Below, in pieces: positions 15,148 through 23,059 of a stretch of 33,401 bases of DNA. Below the pieces are notes generated by a model. The model did not search any database. It worked only from the letters and a program-made list of their open reading frames with translations, and was not told the DNA's origin. This DNA is from an uncultured Collinsella sp. (lineage in GTDB: Bacteria > Actinomycetota > Coriobacteriia > Coriobacteriales > Coriobacteriaceae), in NCBI GenBank assembly GCA_900752015.1, contig CAADTZ010000001.1:1-33401 (forward strand), read 5' to 3'. Position 1 is the first letter of the stretch; every line of letters begins with the position of its first letter. The position numbers and the translations under genes were made by a program.

Positions 15148-16344
15148 GTGCCCACGAGGAAAGACAGTAAAGGGCGCATTTTGCGCCGAGGAGAGGGACA
15201 GCGTCCGAACGGCCAGTACTATTTCAAGTTCAAAGACGCAAAAGGCAAGACGAAATACAAGTACTCGTGGACGCTCACCACGCACGACCTTCCTCCCAAG
15301 GGCAAAAAATCGGGATTGTGCCTCCGCGAAATCGAGAAGCAGGTGCAACGCGATCTGTTTGACCGCGTTGCACCAAGCGGAATGACCGTTTTCGAACTGG
15401 TTGAAAAGTACGTCGTAACTAAAACGGCTGTGCGTCCGACTACGCGCGCGGGCTACAAGACGGTTATGAACTTTCTTGCCAAGGACGCGTTCGGAAGCAG
15501 GAAAATCGGCGATATAACGACGCTCGACGCGAAGAATTGGCTCATCTATCTTCAAGGCGAGCTCGGGAAAAGCTACAGCGCGATTCACTGCATTCGAGGA
15601 GTGCTACGCCCAGCTTTCCGGCTTGCGGAGGAAGACGACCTCATCAGGCGCAACCCGTTCAACTTCGAGCTCGCCACCGTACTCGTCAACGATTCCATCG
15701 TTCGTGAGGCCTTGTCTCCGCAAGACGAGCGCAGGTTCCTCGATTTCATCAGGGAGGATAAGCATTACTCGCGATATTACGAAGCGTTTTACATCCTTTT
15801 TAACACGGGGCTGCGCATCTCGGAGTTCTGCGGTCTCACAAAATCTGACCTCGACTTCGAAAACGGAAGCATCCGCGTCAACAAGCAGCTGCAGAGGGGC
15901 AGCGATATGAGGTACTACATCGAGCGCCCCAAAACGAAAAGCGGCGAGCGATACGTGCCCATGTCCGAGGAAGTCAAAGAATGCTTCAAGGCAATCCTTC
16001 AAAAGCGCGCCAATCCGCCCATCGAACCCATTGTTGATGGGGTGAGCGGGTTTCTGCTTCTGGACAAAAACGACATGCCGAAGGTTGCGATGCACTGGGA
16101 GAAATACTTCCAGCTTTCCCTTCGCAAGTACAACAGCATCTATAAGAATGAACTCCCTAAGATTACCCCGCACGTCTGCCGACACACCTTCTGTTCCAAA
16201 ATGGCTCGCAAGGGGATGGACCCCGCGAAGCTCAAGTACATCATGGGGCACTCGGACATTAGCGTGACATACAACACGTACACCCACCTCGGATTCGAGG
16301 ATGTGAGGGACGACATGCTCCGCATGACGGATGGTGCCGCATAA
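15148..16344 (+). CDS. int: Tyrosine recombinase, Tn916-type integrase
   Basis: Site-specific recombinase that inserts the element into and, with an excisionase, removes it from the phosphatase gene. 398 residues. The N-terminal 70 residues (GEGQRPNGQYYFKFKDAKGK to SGLCLREIEKQVQRDL) match the arm-DNA-binding domain of Tn916-like integrases; a core-binding domain follows at about 80-170. The catalytic set is complete: Arg223 (GLRISE), Lys in PKTKSGER, His342-x-x-Arg345 (TPHVCRH), His368 (MGHSD) and Tyr378 (NTYTH). GTG at 15148 is preferred because AGGAGG ends eight bases upstream; GTG at 15139 overlaps that site. It points outward to attR, 170 bases from the crossover, as usual. Confidence 0.95.
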   Translation: MPTRKDSKGRILRRGEGQRPNGQYYFKFKDAKGKTKYKYSWTLTTHDLPPKGKKSGLCLREIEKQVQRDLFDRVAPSGMTVFELVEKYVVTKTAVRPTTRAGYKTVMNFLAKDAFGSRKIGDITTLDAKNWLIYLQGELGKSYSAIHCIRGVLRPAFRLAEEDDLIRRNPFNFELATVLVNDSIVREALSPQDERRFLDFIREDKHYSRYYEAFYILFNTGLRISEFCGLTKSDLDFENGSIRVNKQLQRGSDMRYYIERPKTKSGERYVPMSEEVKECFKAILQKRANPPIEPIVDGVSGFLLLDKNDMPKVAMHWEKYFQLSLRKYNSIYKNELPKITPHVCRHTFCSKMARKGMDPAKLKYIMGHSDISVTYNTYTHLGFEDVRDDMLRMTDGAA

Positions 16345-16357
16345 GCTAAAGTGTACG

Positions 16358-16401
16358 AAGTTGTAAATCCGAGAGGGTTACAACCGAATTTACAACTTTT
16401 T
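16358..16401 (+). terminator. Hairpin after integrase with arm-type repeats
   Basis: AAGTTGTAAAT and ATTTACAACTT form an 11-bp stem followed by TTT, a likely terminator of int. The same sequence contains GTTACAAC (16377-16384) and TTTACAAC (16389-16396) at a 12-bp period, similar to the TTGCAACTT pair at the left end, so it may double as integrase arm sites. Confidence 0.6.
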
Positions 16402-16516
16402 CGGCAGAAAATATCCGCTCATACACGAGCTGATTTGGGATTCCGCGATTGGGAGATGGCATACGAACGGTGTTCATCACCTGCGGAAATCCTGATATTT
16501 GAAAGGAAAACCAAGG

Positions 16517-16963
16517 ATGCACAGAATCATGTTCGTCTGCCACGGCAACATCTGTCGCTCGACGATGGCTGAGTCCGTGTTTACCGAGCTAGTGCGGCGC
16601 GCCGGGCGCGCGGGCGAGTTTGTCATTGATTCCGCTGCGACCTCGACCGAGGAGATCGGCAACCCGCCACACCACGGCACCATTGCCAAGCTACGCGAGG
16701 TCGGGATTCCCGTCGTCGCACATCGCGCACGTCAGGTGCGTCGCGCGGAGTATGGCGACTGGGACCACATTGTCTATATGGACGACGAGAACGCCCGCGC
16801 CCTGTACCGAATTTTTGGGAAGGACCCCGATGGCAAGATCTCGCGCCTGCTCGATTGGACCGATCGCCCCGGCGACGTGGCCGACCCCTGGTACACCGGC
16901 AATTTCGACGCCACCTACCGCGATGTACTCGCCGGTTGCACCGCCATGCTCGAGCAGCTGTAG
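16517..16963 (+). CDS. Low-molecular-weight protein tyrosine phosphatase, 5' end supplied by element
   Basis: Cytoplasmic phosphatase removing phosphate from tyrosine residues through a cysteine-phosphate intermediate. 148 residues, normal for the family. The P-loop CHGNICRS is at 8-15, with nucleophile Cys8 and Arg14, and the general acid Asp123 is in DPWYTG. The first 12 codons and the ribosome site (GAAAGG) belong to the integrated element; codons from CRS onward are chromosomal. The element's version (MHRIMFVCHGNI) differs from the displaced original (MQRVLFICHGNI) only by conservative changes outside the motif. After insertion the gene no longer follows the MFS exporter promoter and must be driven from within the element. 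No clear promoter was found in 16402-16500. Confidence 0.95.
   Translation: MHRIMFVCHGNICRSTMAESVFTELVRRAGRAGEFVIDSAATSTEEIGNPPHHGTIAKLREVGIPVVAHRARQVRRAEYGDWDHIVYMDDENARALYRIFGKDPDGKISRLLDWTDRPGDVADPWYTGNFDATYRDVLAGCTAMLEQL
16536..16554 (+). other. attR, right junction of the element
   Basis: TCTGCCA (16536-16542) and ATCTG (16550-16554) repeat the left junction at 9515-9533 with 13 of 16 to 17 of 19 bases alike by eye. The crossover must lie in this stretch, which encodes the phosphatase P-loop. Confidence 0.8.
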
Positions 16964-17009
16964 GCGCTCGGGCGGCGCGGGCACACGGGCCACGCCATCG
17001 GCATAAAAC

Positions 17010-17073
17010 GAGCGTGGATTTTCTCCCACTTTGAGCGTTCGAGTGCGCTCTAAACGGGAGAAAATCCACGCTC
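17010..17073. terminator. Long hairpin between convergent genes
   Basis: GAGCGTGGATTTTCTCCC and its exact complement make an 18-bp stem with a 28-base loop between the phosphatase and the convergent small-protein gene. It probably ends transcription from both sides; the TTTT lies inside the stem, so it may instead be a mobile palindromic repeat. Confidence 0.65.
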
Positions 17074-17075
17074 AA

Positions 17076-17381
17076 CTACTCGTCGACGATCTCGGCAAGC
17101 CAGACGTTCAGCGTATCGACCTCGGGGCAGCAGAACTTTACCGTGCCGGGCTCGTTGCCAGGCACGGTACCGCCGTAGCGCAGGATGTCGATATAGGGAA
17201 AGCCCACGTGACAGGCCATGGCGCACATCTTGCCGCGGTCTCGGTCGAAGTCGAAGACGTCACCCGGCTTGTGCCCGTGATGGCAGCGGCATGTGCCCAG
17301 CTGGTCTACGCAGCTCACGCGAATACGCGGACGCTTGCCGCGCGGGGCACCCAGCGGCTTGTTCTCTCCGGCGTTACTCAT
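17076..17381 (-). CDS. TIGR04076 family small protein
   Basis: 101 residues, cytoplasmic, function unknown. The sequence has the features of this cysteine-bearing family: a CRCHHGHKPGDVFDF segment, KMCAMACHVGFPYIDILRYGG and a late VKFCCPEVD. Several Cys and His residues could bind a metal or act in redox chemistry. ATG at 17381 lies within the stop region of the pyridoxamine kinase gene (ATGAGTAA overlap), with no ribosome site of its own, so it is translated by coupling. A TTG two codons upstream is possible but less likely. Confidence 0.75.
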   Translation of the reverse strand: MSNAGENKPLGAPRGKRPRIRVSCVDQLGTCRCHHGHKPGDVFDFDRDRGKMCAMACHVGFPYIDILRYGGTVPGNEPGTVKFCCPEVDTLNVWLAEIVDE

Positions 17382-18198
17382 GGTCAATCACATCCAGGCA
17401 GGCCTCGATGGGAAGGCCGGCGGACTTATCCTCCTGGTCGGCATTGCGCTCGATAAGCTCGGCCACCACGCGCATGGCATCGGCCGTTGCGCGCTGCAGG
17501 CTCCAACCGGCCATAACGCGGCCGACGAGCACCGCCGAGAAGGTGTCGCCCGTGCCCGGAAAGTAGACCGGAATCAGCTCGAAGGGAATCGTGAAGTACT
17601 CCCCCGCCACATGGTCGTAACCGATGACGACATTCGCACCGTCGACCACAGCGCTCGTAATGACCACCGACTTGGCGCCCAGGGCACGCACGGCATCCAC
17701 GAGAGCGCGGCCCTCATCGGGCGTGATTTGCTCGGCAATGGGCGTATCGGTGAGCAGGCACGCCTCGGTATAGTTTGGCACCGCATAGTCGGCGCACTCG
17801 AGCAGGCTGCGCATGAGACCGATCGTGGACTCGGGCACGCCGGCGTAGAGCTTGCCGTTGTCGCCCATGATGGGGTCGACGAACACCTTGGTGCCCTTTT
17901 GCGCACGGCGGTGGCAAAAGTCCGAGATAATGCGCGTCTCTTCCTCGGTCACGATAAAGCCGGTCGAGATGGCGTCGAACTCAAACCCAAGCTCCTCCCA
18001 GATAGCGAGGCTCTGGCGCACGTACTCGGTGGTGTCATGGATGTAGAACTTGGGATAGTTGAGCGTATCGGACACCAGCGCCGTCGGCAGGTTGTGGATG
18101 CGATAGCCCATGTGCGACAGCACCGGCAGCATGGCGGAGAGCGCGACCTTGCCGTAGCCGCACATATCGTTGATCAGCAGCAGCTGAGTATTCTTCAT
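17374..18198 (-). CDS. Pyridoxamine/pyridoxal kinase, ribokinase superfamily
   Basis: Phosphorylates a B6 vitamer (pyridoxal, pyridoxamine or pyridoxine) with ATP in the salvage route to pyridoxal phosphate; cytoplasmic. 274 residues from the ATG at 18198, which follows AAGGGAGA. Features: NDMCGYGKVALSAMLPVLSHMG at the start as in PdxY/PdxK, VDPIMGDNGKLYAG at about 107-120, and the catalytic anion-hole motif GTGDTF at 215-220 with Asp218 as base. It overlaps the TIGR04076-type gene, so the two are co-expressed. A ThiD-like pyrimidine kinase is the main alternative, but the N-terminus favours the pyridoxamine kinase group. Confidence 0.9.
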   Translation of the reverse strand: MKNTQLLLINDMCGYGKVALSAMLPVLSHMGYRIHNLPTALVSDTLNYPKFYIHDTTEYVRQSLAIWEELGFEFDAISTGFIVTEEETRIISDFCHRRAQKGTKVFVDPIMGDNGKLYAGVPESTIGLMRSLLECADYAVPNYTEACLLTDTPIAEQITPDEGRALVDAVRALGAKSVVITSAVVDGANVVIGYDHVAGEYFTIPFELIPVYFPGTGDTFSAVLVGRVMAGWSLQRATADAMRVVAELIERNADQEDKSAGLPIEACLDVIDHE

Positions 18199-18388
18199 GA
18201 GGGTCTCCCTTGGTTCGGGCACGGCGCAGCAGCGCCACAGTGCGACTAAGTGTAGCGCAGGGAACGTTACGAGCGAAGTCGGGCAGCGTGAAGGGCAAAT
18301 TGTTGCGGAAAGGTTTCGGAAACGAGGGGCTAGCTTGCTTCATTGCGGCTCATTTGCCGCCACTTATTCAGTGCCATTTCAAAACTAT

Positions 18389-18524
18389 GCCGGATTACGG
18401 GGCTGAACCTGAATGAGCCAACCACACCCCTTATTTTCAAATCATAGCGAGCCTTCTACCTGCGGTTTTCTTTTTACCAATTTCGGCATGGTCGGCAATC
18501 CGTCATTCAGCCCCGTAATCCGGC
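18389..18524. repeat. Inverted-repeat element E1 (shares core with 29162-29293)
   Basis: Perfect 19-bp terminal arms GCCGGATTACGGGGCTGAA enclose 98 bases. On the minus strand the interior reads ACCATGCCGAA, then AAAACCGCAGGTA, and later a GGTTGG-type return, matching the interior of the element at 29162-29293 in order. It lies in a 558-base gene-free stretch (18199-18756) that otherwise holds only palindromes and the MarR promoter. Confidence 0.75.
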
Positions 18525-18537
18525 TTAGTTTTTAAGT

Positions 18538-18593
18538 TAGTCGTTGGGGACGTTCTTAAATGACTAGGCAAACAAGAACGTCCCCAACGACTA
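18538..18593. repeat. 56-bp palindromic repeat, copy 2
   Basis: Arms are identical to copy 1 at 5947-6002 (TAGTCGTTGGGGACGTTCTT and complement). Only two bases of the 16-base centre differ (AAATGACTAGGCAAAC against AAACGACTAGTCAAAC). Confidence 0.88.
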
Positions 18594-18599
18594 TCAGCA

Positions 18600-18649
18600 C
18601 AAGGAGTGTCCCCAAGTGCCGGCACATAAGGAACGCCCCTAAGTGCCGC
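18600..18649 (+). repeat. Imperfect direct repeat next to palindrome
   Basis: ACAAGGAGTGTCCCCAAGTGCCG is followed at once by a diverged second copy, ATAAGGAACGCCCCTAAGTGCCG, spaced by a few bases. It shares the GTCCCC motif with the adjacent 56-bp palindrome and looks like another short intergenic repeat family. Confidence 0.55.
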
Positions 18650-18672
18650 TTGAACATAATAAGTTTGGTACC

Positions 18673-18735
18673 TTGACAATCAATCTATGCGCTCCTAAAT
18701 TAGTTAGGCACAAAACAATTTCTCTACCTAACTAA
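18673..18735 (+). promoter_or_regulatory. Promoter and operator of the MarR-exporter operon
   Basis: TTGACA (18673-18678) and TAAATT (18696-18701) are separated by an ideal 17 bases. An inverted repeat TTAGTTAGG (18700-18708) / CCTAACTAA (18727-18735) overlaps the -10 and start region. This is the expected place for repression by the MarR protein encoded next, with release when its ligand, perhaps an exporter substrate, binds. Confidence 0.8.
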
Positions 18736-18756
18736 GGAAAGGAGCGAAGCTTAGAT

Positions 18757-19260
18757 ATGTGTGTTGAAGCACTCGTCCTTCCGCATGAGCCCGGCGGTGA
18801 CCCGTCGCAACCGGTAGACATACCCGAAGCGGTCAGCGCTGAAGACAAACTCGCCAAGCGCATCCTCAATAACCTGGGCTTTTGCGGCCATTACATGCAT
18901 TTTCATGGCGGAGGCGTGTCCGGCAAGGCGCCCATCATCTGCCTGCTGGCCAAGCAACCCGGCGGCGAGATGTCGCAGCAGGAACTCGGCATGCACTTTG
19001 ACCTCAAGCCGGGGTCGCTTTCCGAGATCCTGTCCAAGCTCGAGCTCAACGGCCTCATCGAGCGCAGCCGTAACCCCAAGGATCGACGGCAGCTCACCAT
19101 TCGCCTGACCGAAACCGGCCGGGAAAACGCCCGCATCGACCAGGCGGCCCGCATTCGCTTTAGAGAGCAGGCCTTTAGTGCCCTCACTCACGATGAGCGC
19201 GAGCAGCTCGCCGAAATGCTCGAGAAAATCCGCGTAACCTGGGAGGAACTGGATGATTAA
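18757..19260 (+). CDS. MarR family transcriptional regulator
   Basis: 167 residues with a central winged helix: LAKQPGGEMSQQELGMHFDL (helices), LKPGSLSEILSKLELNGLIE (recognition helix) and SRNPKDRRQLTIRLTETGRE (wing with the conserved DRR). Flanking helices form the dimer interface. The N-terminal 30 residues are an unusual acidic, proline-bearing extension. GGAAAGGAG lies a rather long 12 bases before the ATG. It overlaps the first exporter gene by eight bases (ATGATTAA) and has a likely operator in its own promoter, so it should autoregulate and control the exporter. Confidence 0.93.
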   Translation: MCVEALVLPHEPGGDPSQPVDIPEAVSAEDKLAKRILNNLGFCGHYMHFHGGGVSGKAPIICLLAKQPGGEMSQQELGMHFDLKPGSLSEILSKLELNGLIERSRNPKDRRQLTIRLTETGRENARIDQAARIRFREQAFSALTHDEREQLAEMLEKIRVTWEELDD

Positions 19261-21067
19261 AACCCTCATGGGCAGCATCCGCGACTATATGAAAGTCGCT
19301 GTTGCCACGCCATTGCTCGTGCTTGGCGAGGTGCTCTGCGAGATGCTGATTCCATTTATCACCGCCAACCTGATCGACGCCATCAAAGACGGTACCACCG
19401 TAGCCGAGATGCTTCCCACCGCAGGCTTTTTGGTGCTCATCGCGCTGACGTCGCTTGCTTTTGGTGCCGCTGCCGGCGTCACCTGCAGCCATGCGAGTTG
19501 CGGCTTCGCCAAGAACCTGCGTCACGACCTGTTCTACAAGATCCAGACGTTCAGCTTTGCCAACATCGATGAGTTCTCGAGCTCCTCGCTCGTCACGCGT
19601 CTGACCACTGACATCAACAACGTGCAGCAGGCCTTTATGATGATCATCCGTATCGCCGTGCGCGCGCCGCTGGTCTTGATCTTCGCCTTTACCATGGCAT
19701 TTATCATGGGCGGCAGCGTCGCCATGGTCTACCTGGTCATCATTCCGCTGCTGGGCTTTGGACTGTTCTTTATCATCTTTAAGGTACGCCCCATCTTCTC
19801 GCGCGTGTTCCACAAGTACGACGCCCTTAACGAGTCCGTCGAGGAAAACGTCACCGGCATGCGCGTGGTCAAGAGCTACGTGCGCGAAGACTTTGAGAAG
19901 GAGAAGTTCGCCACCGCCGCGCGCGACGTCCAGATGGACTTCACCCGCGCCGAGAAGCTGCTCGCCTTTAACAACCCCATGATGAACATCTGCGTCAACG
20001 GCGCATTTGTCGTCATCATCTACCTGGGATCCAAGCTCATCATCACGAGCCAGGGCACGCTGTTCGACGTGGGCCAGCTCTCCTCGATCTTTACCTATGG
20101 CTTCCAGATCCTCATGAGCCTGATGCAGCTGTCGATGATCTTTGTCATGGTGACCATGGCCGACGAATCGGCGCACCGCATTACCGAGGTGCTGGCCGCC
20201 GAGCCCCCGATCGCCGATCCCGCCGAGCCCGTGCTCGAGGTTGTCGACGGTTCCATCGACTTTGACCACGTGAGCTTTAAGTATTCCGCGCATGCGAAGC
20301 GCCAGGCGCTCGACGATATCGACCTGCACATTAAGAGCGGCGAGACCATCGGCATCATCGGCGGTACCGGCTCGGCCAAGTCCACGCTTGTAAACCTCAT
20401 CGCCCGTCTGTACGACGCCACCGAAGGCACCGTGCGCGTGGGCGGCATGGACGTGCGCGACTACGACCTGGACGCCCTGCGCCACCAAGTGGCCATGGTG
20501 CTACAGAAAAACGTGCTGTTTAGCGGCACCATTGCCGAGAACCTGCGCTGGGGCGACCCGAACGCCACCGACGAGGAAGTCCGCGAGGCGGCACATCTGG
20601 CCTGCGCCGATGAGTTTGTCGACGGCTTCCCCAAGGGCTATGACACCTGGATCGAGCAGGGCGGCTCCAATGTTTCCGGCGGTCAGAAGCAGCGCCTGTG
20701 CATTGCGCGTGCCCTGCTGCGTCGCCCCAAGATCTTGATCCTGGACGACTCCACCAGCGCCGTCGACACCAAGACCGACGCCAAGATTCGCGCAGGGTTG
20801 GCAAGCTATCTGCCCAACACGACCAAGCTCATCATCGCCCAGCGCATTAGCTCCGTGCAGGATGCCGATCGCATCATCGTCATGGAGGGCGGCCGCATCG
20901 CGCAGATCGGCAACCACGATGAGCTGCTTAAGACGAGCGAGATCTACCGCGAGACCTTTACCTCGCAAAGCAAGATGTCTGCCGAGGGCGAAGGGGCCGT
21001 CGATGCCGACACCGAGGCATCTGCAACGCAAGCTCAGACCCAGGAAGGAGGCGAGGCACATGAGTAA
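19253..21067 (+). CDS. Heterodimeric ABC exporter subunit with degenerate ATP site
   Basis: Inner-membrane half-transporter, 604 residues, six membrane segments (about 15-310) followed by an ATPase domain. Walker A reads GGTGSAKST (370-378), with Ala where Gly is usual. The signature is VSGGQ (474-478), and Walker B ends ILILDDS (494-500), with Asp499 in place of the catalytic Glu. These are the marks of the non-hydrolysing site of heterodimeric exporters such as LmrCD, EfrCD and TM287/288. It is translationally coupled on both sides (eight-base overlaps). It probably exports drugs or other amphipathic compounds; a peptide substrate cannot be excluded. Confidence 0.94.
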   Translation: MIKTLMGSIRDYMKVAVATPLLVLGEVLCEMLIPFITANLIDAIKDGTTVAEMLPTAGFLVLIALTSLAFGAAAGVTCSHASCGFAKNLRHDLFYKIQTFSFANIDEFSSSSLVTRLTTDINNVQQAFMMIIRIAVRAPLVLIFAFTMAFIMGGSVAMVYLVIIPLLGFGLFFIIFKVRPIFSRVFHKYDALNESVEENVTGMRVVKSYVREDFEKEKFATAARDVQMDFTRAEKLLAFNNPMMNICVNGAFVVIIYLGSKLIITSQGTLFDVGQLSSIFTYGFQILMSLMQLSMIFVMVTMADESAHRITEVLAAEPPIADPAEPVLEVVDGSIDFDHVSFKYSAHAKRQALDDIDLHIKSGETIGIIGGTGSAKSTLVNLIARLYDATEGTVRVGGMDVRDYDLDALRHQVAMVLQKNVLFSGTIAENLRWGDPNATDEEVREAAHLACADEFVDGFPKGYDTWIEQGGSNVSGGQKQRLCIARALLRRPKILILDDSTSAVDTKTDAKIRAGLASYLPNTTKLIIAQRISSVQDADRIIVMEGGRIAQIGNHDELLKTSEIYRETFTSQSKMSAEGEGAVDADTEASATQAQTQEGGEAHE

Positions 21068-22979
21068 GGCAACGACCGCCGAGCGCGCGCTCAACCGCAA
21101 GGGCGGCACCATGTCGCGCCTCATCAAGACGCTCTTTGGCTTCTACCCCGTGCTTTTGCCCCTCGTCGTCGTCGGCGTGGTGCTCTGCGCCATCATCAAC
21201 TCCATCGGCGCGACCTTCCTTCAGAGCGCCCTGCAGATTATTAGCGAATCGTGGCAGTCGGGCGACTGGACGACCGCGCAGCCCAAAATTCTGAAGCTTG
21301 TGACCACCCTCGCCTGCATCTACGGCGTCGGCATCCTGTCCTCGCTGTTCTGGAACCGCGCCATGGCCATCATCACGCAGGGCTCGCTCGAGAAGCTGCG
21401 CGAGAAGATGTTCAACCGCATGCAGGATCTGCCGATCCGCTACTTCGACACGCACCAGCGCGGCGACATCATGAGCCACTACACCAACGACATCGACACG
21501 CTGCGCCAGATGATCAGCCAGTCGCTGCCCAACCTGCTCATGACGACCATCGTCATCGTCACGGTGTTCTTTATCATGCTGTACTACAGCGTGTGGATGT
21601 GCCTGGTCATTGTGGCCGGTGTCGCCTTTATGACCTTTATGACCAAGCTGCTCGGCTCCAACTCCGCGCGCTTCTTCATTGCGCAACAGACCGAACTCGG
21701 CGTGGTCGAGGGCCATATCGAGGAAGTCATGAACGGCCAGAAGGTCGTCAAGGCATTCTGCCACGAGTCTGCCGCCGAGGCCGATTTTGACGAGCGCAAC
21801 GAAAAGCTCTTCGAGGTCTCGCAGAAGGCCAACATGTACGCCAACATCCTCATGCCTATCCTTATGAACCTGGGCAACCTGCTCTACGTGCTGGTCGCAC
21901 TGGCGGGCGGCATTTTCCTGGCGCTGGGCGTGCCTAACCTGAGCATCTCGGGCATGACGCTGTCCATCGCCGTCGTAGTGCCGTTCCTCAACATGACCAA
22001 GCAGTTCTGCGGGCAGATCGGCCAAATCTCGCAGCAGATCAACGCCGTGGTCATGGGCCTCGCCGGCGCCGACCGCATCTTTGAACTCATCGACGAGAAG
22101 CCCGAAGCCGACGAAGGCTATGTGACGCTCGTCAACGCGCAGGTGAACCCCGATACCTGGCAGCTCGAGGAGGCCGACCACCACACCGGCATGTGGGCAT
22201 GGAAGCATCCGCACCGCGCAACCGGCGAGATCGAGTACGTACCGCTGCGCGGCGACCTGGTCATGGACAACGTCGACTTTGGCTACACGCCCGACCACGA
22301 GGTGCTGCACGGCGTGTCCGTGTTTGCCAAGCCGGGCCAGAAGGTCGCGTTTGTCGGCGCCACGGGTGCCGGCAAGACGACCATCACCAACCTCATCAAC
22401 CGCTTCTACGACATCGCCGACGGCAAGATCCGCTACGACGGCATCAACGTCAACAAGATCCGCAAGGCCGATCTGCGCCGCTCCCTGGGCGTGGTGCTGC
22501 AGGACGTGAACCTGTTCACCGGCACCGTGATGGATAACATCCGCTACGGCAACCTGGACGCTACCGACGAGGAGTGCATCGCAGCGGCCAAGCTCGCGGG
22601 CGCGGACGACTTTATCACCCGCCTGCCCGACGGCTACGACACCATGCTCACCGGCAACGGCGCCCAGCTGTCACAGGGCCAGCGCCAGCTGATTTCGATC
22701 GCCCGCGCCGCCGTCGCCGATCCGCCGGCAATGATTCTGGACGAGGCCACGAGCTCCATCGACACCCGCACCGAGGCTATCGTGCAGGCGGGCATGGATA
22801 AGCTCATGGAGGGCCGCACGACGTTTGTCATCGCGCACCGCCTCTCCACCGTGCGCAACTCCGACGCGATTATCTGCCTGGACCACGGCCGCATCATCGA
22901 GCGCGGCAACCACGACGAGCTTATCGCCAAGCGCGGGTATTACTACCAGCTCTATACCGGAGCGTTTGAGCTGGAGTAG
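21060..22979 (+). CDS. Heterodimeric ABC exporter subunit with canonical ATP site
   Basis: Partner of the preceding half-transporter, 639 residues. Six membrane segments cover about 25-325, then the ATPase domain: Walker A GATGAGKTT (433-441), signature LSQGQ (537-541) and Walker B MILDEA (558-563) with catalytic Glu562. The intact Glu here, together with VSGGQ in the partner, makes the functional site of the pair. An insert at about 350-400 containing HHTGMWAWKHPH separates the two domains and is longer than usual. ATG at 21060 overlaps the previous stop (ATGAGTAA); a later ATG (codon 18) is possible. A strong terminator follows. Confidence 0.94.
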   Translation: MSKATTAERALNRKGGTMSRLIKTLFGFYPVLLPLVVVGVVLCAIINSIGATFLQSALQIISESWQSGDWTTAQPKILKLVTTLACIYGVGILSSLFWNRAMAIITQGSLEKLREKMFNRMQDLPIRYFDTHQRGDIMSHYTNDIDTLRQMISQSLPNLLMTTIVIVTVFFIMLYYSVWMCLVIVAGVAFMTFMTKLLGSNSARFFIAQQTELGVVEGHIEEVMNGQKVVKAFCHESAAEADFDERNEKLFEVSQKANMYANILMPILMNLGNLLYVLVALAGGIFLALGVPNLSISGMTLSIAVVVPFLNMTKQFCGQIGQISQQINAVVMGLAGADRIFELIDEKPEADEGYVTLVNAQVNPDTWQLEEADHHTGMWAWKHPHRATGEIEYVPLRGDLVMDNVDFGYTPDHEVLHGVSVFAKPGQKVAFVGATGAGKTTITNLINRFYDIADGKIRYDGINVNKIRKADLRRSLGVVLQDVNLFTGTVMDNIRYGNLDATDEECIAAAKLAGADDFITRLPDGYDTMLTGNGAQLSQGQRQLISIARAAVADPPAMILDEATSSIDTRTEAIVQAGMDKLMEGRTTFVIAHRLSTVRNSDAIICLDHGRIIERGNHDELIAKRGYYYQLYTGAFELE

Positions 22980-23011
22980 ATCTGGCAACCCGGAACTACG
23001 CCGCAACGCAT

Positions 23012-23049
23012 AAGCCCCCGCAGTTCATATGAGCTGTGGGGGCTTTTTT
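23012..23049 (+). terminator. Terminator of the ABC exporter operon
   Basis: AAGCCCCCGCAG pairs with CTGTGGGGGCTT (one G-T pair) around a ten-base loop and is followed by TTTTTT. It lies about 35 bases after the exporter stop codon. Confidence 0.93.
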
Positions 23050-23059
23050 CATGCCAGTC

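Larger units (their letters stand above)
9534..16554. mobile_element. 7.0-kb integrative element in the phosphatase gene
   Basis: The ends are defined by the duplicated phosphatase 5' segment: core ATCTG at 9529-9533 and 16550-16554, exactly 7,021 bp apart. Inside are an XRE regulator, a surface-protein module, two small genes, a structured gene-free region, a broken excisionase gene and a Tn916-like integrase next to the right end. Integrase arm-type repeats (TTRCAACTT) occur close to both ends. There is no relaxase, coupling protein, replication initiator or phage structural gene, so this is a small integrative element that would need a helper to transfer. The target, the P-loop codons of a tyrosine phosphatase, is a conserved coding site, and the element restores the gene. 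Confidence 0.88.

Noticed and set aside
9534..16554. Prophage
   Set aside because: Only the integrase and XRE regulator are phage-like; no capsid, terminase, tail, lysis or replication genes are present.
19184..22310. Large minus-strand frames opposite the ABC exporter genes
   Set aside because: Antisense shadows with His/Asp/Gly-rich composition; the plus-strand genes have full ABC motifs.
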